From contig WPHV01000001.1 of the NCBI GenBank assembly GCA_009744235.1, positions 124,001 to 188,000 on the forward strand: 64,000 nucleotides of DNA. Direction: 5' to 3'. A program made the translations under genes and the position numbers. Source of the DNA: Gillisella vitis (GTDB taxonomy: Bacteria; Pseudomonadota; Alphaproteobacteria; Rhizobiales; Rhizobiaceae). The notes under the pieces were generated by a model. It did no database searches. It worked only from the letters and a program-made list of their open reading frames with translations, and was not told where the DNA came from. Positions 55,154 through 63,556 of this stretch are shown piece by piece; the stretch's first letter is position 1; each line of letters begins with the position of its first letter.

Positions 55154-56491
55154 GTGCAGCCGCTTTGGAAAACTGGTCTCATCGTCGTCGCGCTTCTCTC
55201 AACCGTGTCGCAGCCTGCGATGGCGCGCAGCCCCTATAACGGGCAGAACCCGAATACCGTGCTGATTACTCCCTCAGGCGAGGTTCTGGATTTCGTTCCC
55301 GAACAGGGCTCGGTGATGATCAGCCGCGACCGCATGGGCCGCACGGTGTTGATCGACCGCTCCGGCAATCTTATCGCCACGGAAATGCCTGCCGACATGG
55401 TCTATGGCCGTACCGACCGTAACCGCTATCCCAATGATTATTATCCTCCGGCTCCTTCTGGCGGCGGTTATGACGATGAAGACATGGCGACCGGCGGCAT
55501 TCCCGAGGATCAGCCCGTTGAGCGTCAGCCGCTCGGCCAGGGCTATCCGCAAAACGTCAATCATGACCCCGCGGTAAGCGACGATGCCTTGGCGAGGCCT
55601 GCTTCCCCTTCAACCGCGGCGCCGTCGACGCTTGGCAGCAGCGGCAAGGCCAAGCCGGAAATCACAGCACTTCAGGTGTTTCTTGCCCGCGAAGGGTTTT
55701 CACCGGGGGCTATCGACGGCCATATGGGTATGAATGTTCAAAAGGCACTGGAAGCCTGGCAGCAGAAGACCGGCGAAACGCTGAACCCTAACGACACCGA
55801 CGCCATCATGGAGCGGCTGCGGATGAATGGCGGCCTGCCTTTCACCAGCTATACTCTGACCGCTGCCGATGCCGCCGGACCCTATGTGGCGGAAATTCCT
55901 GAGGATTACAGCCAGAAGGCTGCGATGCCATCGCTTGGCTATACATCCACCACGGAAATGCTGGCGGAAAAGTTCCACATGGATGAGGGCTATCTGAAAG
56001 CGCTCAATCCCGGTGTCGATTTCACTGTTCCCGGCAGCACCGTCAAAGTGGTGAGCATCGGCCAGCCTCATAGCGGAAGGGTTGCCCGCATCGTTGCCGA
56101 CAAGGGCCGCAAACAGGTTCTGGCATACGGCGAGGATGGCCAACTGATTACCGCCTATCCGGCCAGCATCGGCTCTAACGATACGCCATCGCCGTCCGGC
56201 ACCGTGCAGGTGCAGCGCGTCGCCTTCGATCCCGGCTATACCTATAATCCGAAGGTCAATTTCCAGCAGGGCGCCAATGACAAGGTGCTGAATATTCCGC
56301 CAGGCCCGAATGGCCCGGTCGGCACTGTCTGGATCGCCCTATCCAAGCCAACCTACGGCATCCACGGCACGCCAGAGCCCTCAAAGATCGGTCGCACCCA
56401 GAGCCATGGTTGTATCCGTCTGACCAATTGGGATGCAACGGAACTAGCCAAGATGGTACAACCGGGCGTCACCGTGGAATTCGTTGACTGA
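55154..56491 (+). CDS. L,D-transpeptidase with peptidoglycan-binding and LysM-like domains
   Basis: A 445-residue exported enzyme forming 3-3 cross-links or attaching proteins to peptidoglycan; such enzymes are abundant in Rhizobiaceae, which grow at one pole with many LD links. Signal peptide (LIVVALLSTVSQPAMA), a Pro/Gly-rich linker, a PG_binding_1 motif (LQVFLAREGFSPGAIDGHMG), a LysM-like segment (TTEMLAEKFHMDEGYLKALNPG) and a C-terminal YkuD domain with H405 (YGIHGTPEP) and SHGC with C421. I use GTG at 55154, preceded by GGAAAG; TTG at 55115 is upstream and in frame. Followed by a bidirectional terminator. Confidence 0.9.
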   Translation: MQPLWKTGLIVVALLSTVSQPAMARSPYNGQNPNTVLITPSGEVLDFVPEQGSVMISRDRMGRTVLIDRSGNLIATEMPADMVYGRTDRNRYPNDYYPPAPSGGGYDDEDMATGGIPEDQPVERQPLGQGYPQNVNHDPAVSDDALARPASPSTAAPSTLGSSGKAKPEITALQVFLAREGFSPGAIDGHMGMNVQKALEAWQQKTGETLNPNDTDAIMERLRMNGGLPFTSYTLTAADAAGPYVAEIPEDYSQKAAMPSLGYTSTTEMLAEKFHMDEGYLKALNPGVDFTVPGSTVKVVSIGQPHSGRVARIVADKGRKQVLAYGEDGQLITAYPASIGSNDTPSPSGTVQVQRVAFDPGYTYNPKVNFQQGANDKVLNIPPGPNGPVGTVWIALSKPTYGIHGTPEPSKIGRTQSHGCIRLTNWDATELAKMVQPGVTVEFVD

Positions 56492-56511
56492 GTGCGGTCA
56501 ATCTTAAGCAC

Positions 56512-56556
56512 ATAAAAACGCCCCGCCAACGGTTGTCGTAGCGGGGCATTTTTTTG
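56512..56556. terminator. Bidirectional terminator between L,D-transpeptidase and ParA-like genes
   Basis: GCCCCGC/GCGGGGC stem with a 14-base loop, AAAAA to the left and TTTTTTT to the right. Confidence 0.88.
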
Positions 56557-56576
56557 CTTATACCAATGTACAAATC

Positions 56577-57293
56577 TCAGGCGGCGTCGCCGATCAGTCG
56601 CAAAAGGCGCGGGCGTAGGCTGCGCACCACTTTGACCGGCAGCAGATGCACGACTTCCGCAGCAAAGGCGCGTGAATTTTCCTGGGCCTTATCCAGATTG
56701 CTGACCTTGGCCGGGTCCATCGAATAGACCGTGCCACCGGTTTCAAAAATATCACGGAAGGCGTTGCGCTCGGCAATCGGCGTATTGATGACATTCACCC
56801 CACGCGCCGCCAGCAGGCCCTTGATGGCGAGAAGCGCTCGTGTGGTGACCATCGAGGCGACCCGCGTCAAAACCACTGAATGTGGGATGACCAGATTGCC
56901 GGCTATCCGCATCTGCTCAATCAGGTCGAGGATCTGGGCGGCACCCTTGGCGTCCATGGCACAGCCCTGGACAGGGATCATCACATGGTCGGAAAGTCCG
57001 ATCGCCATGGTAACGATGGCGTCCCGCGCACCGGCAAGATCGATAATAACGTAATCGGCAGTTTTGCGGCCTTCCCGGATATGGCCCTGCAATGACCCAA
57101 CGCTGACTTCGGAAATGACTTCGATATTGTGCTGCAACCCGGCGGCTTCCGACCATTGGGTAATCCAGCGTTGCGGATCGGCATCGAGAATACAGATCCG
57201 GTAGCCCTGATGGGCAAGTTCTGTGGCAAGCAGCAGCGCCGCTGTGGTTTTACCTGCGCCGCCCTTGGCATTGGCAAATGAGATGACTGGCAT
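56577..57293 (-). CDS. ParA-family ATPase (orphan)
   Basis: A 238-residue Walker-type ATPase: deviant Walker A KGGAGKTT near residue 10, LDADPQRW (Walker A' Asp), and VIIDLAGARD (Walker B). The family includes plasmid/chromosome partition ParA, MinD and the VirC1-type proteins; the small size and lack of an N-terminal DNA-binding domain match the latter group. No parB or parS site is next to it, so it is not the chromosomal partition locus. Start at 57293 follows GAGGA; a longer frame upstream lacks family sequence. Convergent with the L,D-transpeptidase gene. Confidence 0.85.
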   Translation of the reverse strand: MPVISFANAKGGAGKTTAALLLATELAHQGYRICILDADPQRWITQWSEAAGLQHNIEVISEVSVGSLQGHIREGRKTADYVIIDLAGARDAIVTMAIGLSDHVMIPVQGCAMDAKGAAQILDLIEQMRIAGNLVIPHSVVLTRVASMVTTRALLAIKGLLAARGVNVINTPIAERNAFRDIFETGGTVYSMDPAKVSNLDKAQENSRAFAAEVVHLLPVKVVRSLRPRLLRLIGDAA

Positions 57294-57469
57294 TGGTGTC
57301 CTCGATGCTATGATTGAGCCACTCATCGCTCTAACAGGCACCCGGCTATTCATGGCGCCCGGTTAATACATCCTTGCTAAAAATGGTTAATAAATAGCAA
57401 ATGACATATATCAGTTCTTGTGAATGAAATTCTAGGTTACCTTGCTTGCCGTAAGCTGGAGCCAGATTT

Positions 57470-58615
57470 TCAAAAACATTCCGCCAGCAATGCGGTGGTA
57501 TTTTCCAAAGTCATCTTGACGGGATTGCTCGCGGCACTTGCATCGCGGATCGCCATGGCGGCCAGGTCGTCCAGCCGGTCACCCGGCACGCCAAGCTCGC
57601 TCAGATTATGCGGAATGGCGAGATCATCACGAAACACCATCAGAAAATCATGGAAGCCATCAAAGCCGCCCTGGATTTCCAGATAGCCCGCCAGTTTCTC
57701 GATCTTGCGCTCTATCGCCTTGCGGTTGAAAGACACCACCATTGGCATCAGCACCGCATTGGTTGTGCCATGATGGGTATTATAGACCGCGCCGATCGGG
57801 TGCGACAGCGCGTGAATGGCCCCCAGCCCTTTTTGCAGGGCAATCGACCCCATGACCGCCGCCGACATCATGTTGAGCCGGGCTTCCAGATCCACCGGAT
57901 CACGATAGGCTTTGGGCAGAAACTCCTTGACCAAACGCATCCCCTCGATGGCGATACCCTGGCCGAGTGGATGGTAGACCGGTGAACAATAGGCCTCCAG
58001 GCAATGAGCAAAGGCATCCATGCCGGTGCCAGCCGTGATGGACTTTGGCATGCCGACCGTCAGTTCCGGGTCGCAAATGACGATTGCCGGAAGCATTTTC
58101 GGATGAAAGATCGCGGTCTTGACGCGGGTGACGGTATTAGTGATCACGCAGGTGCGTCCCACTTCGGCACCGGTCCCTGCGGTGGTCGGCACCGTCACAA
58201 CTGGCAGAATTGCCGCCTCGTCGGCGTCGCGCCAGCCTTCGGTGCCAGCGGCGAAATCCCAGACAGACCGGGTTTGGCCAGCCATAAAAGCCACGCATTT
58301 ACCCAGATCGATCCCCGATCCACCGCCAAAGGCGACAACGCCGTCATGACCGCCTTGCCGAAACGCCACTAGACCGGCTTCCAGATTAAGCTCCGTCGGA
58401 TTGGGCTCGACATCGGCAAACAGCGCGTAGTCAAGCCCAGCATCACTCAACGTTTCCTGCGCCACCCTGGTAATCGCCAGCGAGGCCAGTCCGCGGTCGG
58501 TTACCAGCAGCGGATTGCGCATACCAAGAGATTTGCAGGCATCGCCGAGTTCCTCTATTCGCCCGCGCCCAACCCTGATGTCGGTCGGATAACTCCAATT
58601 CGCATAGGTTTTCAT
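57470..58615 (-). CDS. Iron-containing alcohol dehydrogenase
   Basis: A 381-residue cytoplasmic NAD(P)-dependent dehydrogenase of the Fe-ADH family. NAD site GGGSGIDLGK, metal-binding GTGMDAFAHCLEAY (Asp and His) and the signature GAIHALSHPIGAVYNTHHGTTNAVLMP with two further His are all present. Members oxidise or reduce primary alcohols, lactaldehyde, 1,3-propanediol or 4-hydroxybutyrate; the substrate is not evident. An APC permease gene lies upstream on the same strand, about 320 bp away with terminators between, so they are separate units. Confidence 0.93.
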   Translation of the reverse strand: MKTYANWSYPTDIRVGRGRIEELGDACKSLGMRNPLLVTDRGLASLAITRVAQETLSDAGLDYALFADVEPNPTELNLEAGLVAFRQGGHDGVVAFGGGSGIDLGKCVAFMAGQTRSVWDFAAGTEGWRDADEAAILPVVTVPTTAGTGAEVGRTCVITNTVTRVKTAIFHPKMLPAIVICDPELTVGMPKSITAGTGMDAFAHCLEAYCSPVYHPLGQGIAIEGMRLVKEFLPKAYRDPVDLEARLNMMSAAVMGSIALQKGLGAIHALSHPIGAVYNTHHGTTNAVLMPMVVSFNRKAIERKIEKLAGYLEIQGGFDGFHDFLMVFRDDLAIPHNLSELGVPGDRLDDLAAMAIRDASAASNPVKMTLENTTALLAECF

Positions 58616-58821
58616 GGTCGCATCACTCCTTCCACCGGAGGATCGAAGAGGGGATCGGAAAAGGTAAAAAAGGAACAGCTAGGTCAATGACGCGCCTTGC
58701 GTCTGACCACAGTGTAAACCTCAGAAAATTTGAACCTCCCGAATGCGGGCTTTCCTCCTCACCCACACCAGCCATGGTAGGGTATCTAATATAAATAACT
58801 ACTAATCAAAAAGGGAAAATC

Positions 58822-58836
58822 GGTGGCTTCGCCACC
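58822..58836 (-). terminator. Short GC hairpin with T-rich tail
   Basis: GGTGGC-TTC-GCCACC; on the minus strand followed by GATTTTCCCTTTTTG. Second possible stop for the permease transcript. Confidence 0.5.
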
Positions 58837-58887
58837 ACAATTTCAAATTTCAAAAGAAAATAGCCTCACACGTTTATTTAGATAAAG

Positions 58888-58914
58888 AGAGGTCGCCGAT
58901 CCAGGCGACCCCTC
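58888..58914 (-). terminator. Terminator after the APC permease gene
   Basis: AGAGGTCGCC/GGCGACCCCTCT stem with 6-base loop, 20 bp beyond the permease stop on the minus strand, followed by CTTTATCT. Confidence 0.75.
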
Positions 58915-58934
58915 TTCGTATCAGGTCAGGCTAT

Positions 58935-60506
58935 TCAGGCTTGGCCGACAGCCTTTTCCGCAGCAGCAATTTCCGCCTGCCGCTTTGCCACTTCATCGCC
59001 AATCGGCGGGCCTTTGAAGCGACGCTGCTCGAACAGAACCCAGATCAGCGCCGTCAGCGCCAGGAAACCGACAGTGATATACAGCGCCCACTGGTTGGGC
59101 GGCTGTACACCAATGATGAAGATGGCAACCATGGCCAGGATGACCAGCAAACCGACAAACCTGTAAGCGCCGATCCCCATGTTCCACGGCCCCATTTTCG
59201 GCCATTTCGCCGTACCGATCACCTTCATGCCGAGCACGATCGGAATGGCGAAGGACAGGAACAGGAAGATCACCGTGCAGGAGACGACAATCGTATAGGC
59301 CGAGGCTCCGGCAATGGTGACGAGCGAAGCGCCCCAGACGAACAGCACCGACAGCACAGCCCCAACCCAGATGGCTGTCGCCGGAGTACGGAACCTTGGG
59401 CTGACGCTGGACAGTGCCTTGGAGGCAGGCAGGCCGCCATCGCGCGAAAAGGCATAGATCATTCGTGATACCGAAGTGACCGTTGCCAGACCGCAGATGA
59501 ATTGCGCAACGAAAATCGCAAGATAGAGAATATTGGCGACAACCGGGTGGGTGACGCTGTTCAGCGTCCAGAAGAACACGTTCCAGCCCTGGGCTGCCGC
59601 TTCATTCATGTCAGGAATAGCCAGGAGGAAGGCCAGCAACATGATGTAGCCGAACAGCGACGCCCAGAAGACCGAGGAAATAATCCCCTTCGGCACCGAT
59701 TCCGACGCCTTGATGGTTTCCTCCGACGTATGGGCAGAAGCGTCATAGCCGGTGATCGTGTAGATCGGCAAAAGCAGGCTGAGAGCAAAAATATACCAGA
59801 CACTGCCGGTTTGCGGCCAGACTGGCGCATCGCCAGCAGGCGTGCCGGAATAATTGGTGAAGGTCCAGATGCGAGAGAAATCCCAGGTTTTCACGCCGAT
59901 CAGGCAGACGATTGTCAAGGCGATGGCGGTGATGAAGATCAGATAACCCGAGAGATCCGTCAGCTTGGCGGTCAGCTTGATGCCAAGATGGTTGATCAGC
60001 GCCTGCACCGCCGTAATCGCGGCCACAAACAAGATCTGGTTGGCAAAGCCGCCCGCCGTCGTCGTATCGACATTGATGCCGAACCAGCCGGCAATCGAGC
60101 CAGCGAAAAAGCCCCAGGTGCCGACATTGATGGCACCGAGCACCGTGACCAGGCCGATCAGGTTAAACCAGGCCGTCACCCAGCCGGTAAAGCGATTACC
60201 AAGGATCGAGCCCCAGTGATAAAGCCCGCCAGCGGTGGGATAGGCCGAGGCAATCTGCGCCATGCCGAGCGCGAAGACGCCGGAAATGAGGCAACCCAGC
60301 GGCCAGCCGATGCCGATGGCCGCCCCGCCAGCCCCGGATGTCGCCTGGGCCAGCGAATTGATGCCGCCGGACAGAATACAAATGATCGAGAAGGAAATCG
60401 CAAAGTTCGAGAACGAACTCATGCGCCGCTCCAACTCCTGCGCATAGCCCATGGAATGGAGGATATGCAGGTCTTCCTGCTTATCGACGTCGCTATAACC
60501 GGTCAT
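58935..60506 (-). CDS. APC-family amino acid permease
   Basis: A 523-residue inner-membrane permease with about 12 helices. The first helix region SNFAISFSIICILSGGINSLAQATSGAGGAAIGIGWPLGC and MAQIASAYPTAGGLYHWGSIL match the eukaryotic-type amino acid/choline transporter branch (BAT1/UGA4-like, GABA and amino acid permeases). The substrate is probably an amino acid or polyamine-derived compound; it is not determinable here. Divergent from the ABC importer to its right. Ends with a charged cytoplasmic tail. Confidence 0.88.
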   Translation of the reverse strand: MTGYSDVDKQEDLHILHSMGYAQELERRMSSFSNFAISFSIICILSGGINSLAQATSGAGGAAIGIGWPLGCLISGVFALGMAQIASAYPTAGGLYHWGSILGNRFTGWVTAWFNLIGLVTVLGAINVGTWGFFAGSIAGWFGINVDTTTAGGFANQILFVAAITAVQALINHLGIKLTAKLTDLSGYLIFITAIALTIVCLIGVKTWDFSRIWTFTNYSGTPAGDAPVWPQTGSVWYIFALSLLLPIYTITGYDASAHTSEETIKASESVPKGIISSVFWASLFGYIMLLAFLLAIPDMNEAAAQGWNVFFWTLNSVTHPVVANILYLAIFVAQFICGLATVTSVSRMIYAFSRDGGLPASKALSSVSPRFRTPATAIWVGAVLSVLFVWGASLVTIAGASAYTIVVSCTVIFLFLSFAIPIVLGMKVIGTAKWPKMGPWNMGIGAYRFVGLLVILAMVAIFIIGVQPPNQWALYITVGFLALTALIWVLFEQRRFKGPPIGDEVAKRQAEIAAAEKAVGQA

Positions 60507-60691
60507 GATGACCCCCAGTTAAGCCAAGGCAAAACACCTCGGCAGCCTCTGCCTTTCGGTTTGCCGGTTGTTACCGTTGCAAACCGCACGCAGTCTTCGC
60601 TGCTCCCTTTGGATCTTGTTATTTTGAGCCGGACCGGCATATCCGGATGGCTTGGAGACCCGTCACGATCCTGTGATACAGGCCCCTGTTT

Positions 60692-60904
60692 TCAGTCTTT
60701 GTCTAAAATCAATTTCAGTCGAGAAAAAATCAATCTCCAGCTTTTCAAATGCCCATGCAATTCACATGCCTGTTCGCGCCATTCCCCAGCCTGCAACCGT
60801 CGTAACAACAGAGAATGCTGGAAAAGCGCCTCGTGGATCCCCAGTATTCGCACAGGCACAGAGGCGCGGATGACAAAGCGCGCCCAGTGGGCATGCCTGC
60901 ACGA
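60692..60904 (-). pseudogene. Possible remnant of a GntR/FCD-type regulator (C-terminal end)
   Basis: The minus frame reads HEALFQHSLLLRRLQAGEW then REQACELHGHL, which lines up with the final helices of FCD ligand domains (pattern EHxxILxAxxAGDxxxAxxxxxxHL). The upstream part of the domain and the HTH are absent, so if real it is decayed. Similarity is by eye only and could be chance. Confidence 0.22.
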
Positions 60905-61106
60905 CAAAGCCATAGGACTGAATTTTCGAAACAAAGAACTTATTTTCTTTTTCAAATCAGGGAACTAAGCGCCAATTCCCCGATATCCCCTTAGGCTGAA
61001 CAGGGAAAAGTCATTTTTTCCGGTTGGGGCAGATTGACTCGGTGACCCTCTGTCGTCTTATCTTTGCGCAATAAACCGGCAAAGACCGGAGGGGAACAAT
61101 CGACGC

Positions 61107-61358
61107 TTGCAGATACCTGTCATCTCAGCAGCAGCGCGCGCAAAATCCAGGGTCATGGCTTTTACCTGCTCGGCCGGGTCATCCGTGCTATCAGCGATAC
61201 CGCAGATTGTCTCCAAGAATACCGTTGCAGAAATACTTGCAGATATGGCCGTTATAGCAGTGCTCACCCACCCTATCCGTCACATAACTATCATCTGCGC
61301 CCCCTATGCAGTCGCTCGGCTTACCGCAGACAATTTTGCAGATCGAAGATTTGCAGAT
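61107..61358 (+). promoter_or_regulatory. TTGCAGAT repeat array upstream of the ABC importer
   Basis: Exact TTGCAGAT at 61107, 61237, 61336 and 61351, and TTGCAGAA at 61225. The last two are 15 bp apart and end 17 bp before the binding-protein start codon; the 61225/61237 pair is 12 bp apart. Same orientation as the importer genes. Confidence 0.45.
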
Positions 61359-61375
61359 CCACAAGGAGGACACAC

Positions 61376-62476
61376 GTGAACATCCGTTTGCACCGCATTC
61401 TTTCCCTCTCGACCGCCATGGTCGTCGCATCGGCCGCCTATGCGAGCGCCGAGCCAAGCGCCGAGCTGATCGCAGCTGCCAAAAAAGAAGGCATGCTGAC
61501 CACCATCGCCCTGCCCCATGACTGGTGCGGCTATGGCGACGTGATCGCCGGTTTCAAGAAAAAATATCCTGAAATCAAGGTCAACGAGCTGAACCCGAAT
61601 GCGGGCTCCGGCGACGAAATCGAAGCGATCAAGGCCAATAAGGGCAATACCGGCCCACAGGCTCCCGATGTCATCGATGTCGGTCTGTCCTTCGGTCCTG
61701 CCGCCAAGAAAGATGGTCTCGTTCAGCCTTACAAGGTCTCCACCTGGGATTCGATCCCGGCTTCGGCCAAGGATGCAGACGGCTATTGGTATGGCGATTA
61801 TTACGGTGTTCTGGCCATCGGCGTGAACAAGGATATCGTCAAGGACGTGCCGAAGAGCTTTGCCGACCTGACCGCTTCCAAATATGCCAATTCCGTTGCC
61901 ATGCCTGGCGATCCACGCACCGGCAACAGCTCGATGATGACGGTATATGCCGCTGGCGCCGCGCAGTCCGGCAAGGCTGGTGCCGATGCCGCCAAGGCCG
62001 GGATCGAGTTCATGAAGTCGCTCAAGGAAAAGGGCAATCTCGTGCCGGTCAACGGTTCGGCCCAGAACATGGCGCAGGGTACCACGCCGATCCTGTTCGA
62101 CTGGGACTATAACGTGCTCGCCATGCGCGACAAGCTGGCTGGCAACCCGCCGATGGACGTTGTCGTTCCCTCGGATTCGGTCATCGCCGGCGTTTACGTT
62201 CAGGCGATTTCGGCCTTCGCACCGCATCCGAATGCTGCCAAGCTGTGGATGGAATACCTCTATTCCGACGAAGGTCAGCTCGGCTGGCTGGCTGGCTATT
62301 GCCACCCGATCCGCTTCAACGATCTGGCTGAAAAGAAGAAGATTCCGCAGGCCCTGCTCGACAAGATGCCGGATGCCGCAGGCTATGCCAAGGCGCTCTT
62401 CCCGACGCTGGACGAACAGTCTGCTGCCAAGGCCGTCGTTGCCGCCGATTGGGCAAAGCAGATGGGCGCACAATAA
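61376..62476 (+). CDS. ABC transporter substrate-binding protein (polyamine/Fe3+-type family)
   Basis: A 366-residue periplasmic binding protein with a signal peptide (HRILSLSTAMVVASAAYASA). The fold is the type II binding protein of PotD/FbpA-like importers: KKEGMLTTIALPHDWCGYGDVIAGF, then FKKKYPEIKVNELNP, LFDWDYNVLAMRDKL and YLYSDEGQLGWLAGYCHPIRF. The likely cargo class is polyamines, thiamine, ferric iron or phosphonates; it cannot be narrowed. GTG at 61376 is chosen because AAGGAGGA ends five bases before it. The two permeases follow, and the ATPase would be expected beyond the window. Confidence 0.88.
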   Translation: MNIRLHRILSLSTAMVVASAAYASAEPSAELIAAAKKEGMLTTIALPHDWCGYGDVIAGFKKKYPEIKVNELNPNAGSGDEIEAIKANKGNTGPQAPDVIDVGLSFGPAAKKDGLVQPYKVSTWDSIPASAKDADGYWYGDYYGVLAIGVNKDIVKDVPKSFADLTASKYANSVAMPGDPRTGNSSMMTVYAAGAAQSGKAGADAAKAGIEFMKSLKEKGNLVPVNGSAQNMAQGTTPILFDWDYNVLAMRDKLAGNPPMDVVVPSDSVIAGVYVQAISAFAPHPNAAKLWMEYLYSDEGQLGWLAGYCHPIRFNDLAEKKKIPQALLDKMPDAAGYAKALFPTLDEQSAAKAVVAADWAKQMGAQ

Positions 62477-62563
62477 GTTAGTGCCAGTGCTGAAATTTCA
62501 CTCCACCTTTGCGCAGGCCGGTTTTTACCGGCCTGCGTGCCTAATTTGAAGGGAAAAAGTGGC

Positions 62564-63556
62564 ATGACCGTTGCGGAGACCGAGCTTCATTCGCCAGCCA
62601 GTGCATCCGTGCCAAATTCATCCAGGCCCAGTGCACCGACGCTCAACGCCCCCCTGCCCAGCCTTTCCATAGTCGAAGGCTCCAGACCGCAACCAGCACC
62701 TCGCTCCAAAAGCCGTATGAACTGGGATTGGCTGGGTGTGCTGCCGTTTTTCCTGTTTGCCATTCTGTTTCTGATCGGCCCGATCCTGTATCTGGTCAAA
62801 GGCTCTTTCCAGAATCCTGCCGGTGATTTCACGCTGGAGAATTTCATCAGCCTGGCCACCCCCAATATCATGGCCGCCTATTCCCTGTCGCTGCGCCTGA
62901 GCCTGGCCGCAGCCTGTCTTGGCGCCATCGCCGGTCTTCTGGTGGGCTATGCCATTATTCTCGGTGGCCTGCCGCGCTGGGTGCGCACGGCCTTCATGAC
63001 ATTTTCGGGTGTCGCCTCGAATTTTGCCGGTATTCCGCTGGCCTTTGCCTTCATCGCCACGCTCGGCCGACTGGGTCTGGTCACGGTTCTGTTGCGAGAC
63101 ATGTTCGGCTTCAATCTCTATGGCACGGGCTTCAGCCTGTTCTCCTTCTGGGGCCTGGCGATAACCTACCTTTATTTCCAGTTGCCGCTGATGGTCCTGA
63201 TCATCACCCCCGCTCTCGACGGGTTGAAGGGCGAATGGCGCGAAGCGGCGGAAATTCTCGGCGCCACCCGCCGCCAATATTGGCAAATGGTCGCCCTGCC
63301 GGTGCTGACCCCCTCCATTCTCGGCTGTTTCCTGCTGCTGTTTGCCAATGCCTTCGGCACGCTGGTCACCGTTTATGCCCTGACCGGCTCGAGCTTCGGC
63401 GTTGTGCCAATCGTGCTTTACCAGCAGATTCAAGGCAATGTGCTGTACAATCCCAATCTCGGCTATGCGCTGGCGGTTGGCATGGTGGCCATCATGGCCG
63501 TCACCAACACCCTCTATCTTATCCTGCGCAGCCGCGCCGAACGGTGGCAAAAATGA
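62564..63556 (+). CDS. ABC transporter permease (first)
   Basis: A 330-residue inner-membrane permease. About 50 N-terminal residues are polar and Pro/Ser-rich, unusual for the family. Then come six helices, with the EAA loop EWREAAEILGATRRQYWQMVALPVLTPSI contacting the ATPase. ATG at 62564 follows AAGGGA; a GTG at 62537 would add nine residues. It lies 87 bp after the binding-protein gene and overlaps the second permease by four bases (ATGA). Confidence 0.9.
   Translation: MTVAETELHSPASASVPNSSRPSAPTLNAPLPSLSIVEGSRPQPAPRSKSRMNWDWLGVLPFFLFAILFLIGPILYLVKGSFQNPAGDFTLENFISLATPNIMAAYSLSLRLSLAAACLGAIAGLLVGYAIILGGLPRWVRTAFMTFSGVASNFAGIPLAFAFIATLGRLGLVTVLLRDMFGFNLYGTGFSLFSFWGLAITYLYFQLPLMVLIITPALDGLKGEWREAAEILGATRRQYWQMVALPVLTPSILGCFLLLFANAFGTLVTVYALTGSSFGVVPIVLYQQIQGNVLYNPNLGYALAVGMVAIMAVTNTLYLILRSRAERWQK

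Larger units (their letters stand above)
58616..58934. other. Spacer between permease and alcohol dehydrogenase genes
   Basis: 319 bp with no gene. It contains two hairpins (58822-58836 and 58888-58914) that act on the minus strand, and an AT-rich block at about 58790-58880 likely to hold the alcohol dehydrogenase promoter. Confidence 0.45.
60507..61375. other. Long intergenic region between APC permease and ABC importer
   Basis: About 870 bp. No complete gene is supported. At 60692-60904 the minus strand encodes a peptide resembling the end of an FCD-domain GntR regulator, possibly a remnant. Four exact TTGCAGAT motifs plus one near-match occur between 61107 and 61358, a candidate regulatory array for the importer. 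The stretch 60507-60690 shows nothing clear apart from likely divergent promoter sequence. Confidence 0.4.

Noticed and set aside
59502..60968. Plus-strand 488-codon frame opposite the APC permease
   Set aside because: Antisense of a clear 12-helix permease; product lacks any domain.
61304..62473. Minus-strand 389-codon frame opposite the ABC binding protein
   Set aside because: Antisense of the binding protein, which has a signal peptide and strong ribosome site.
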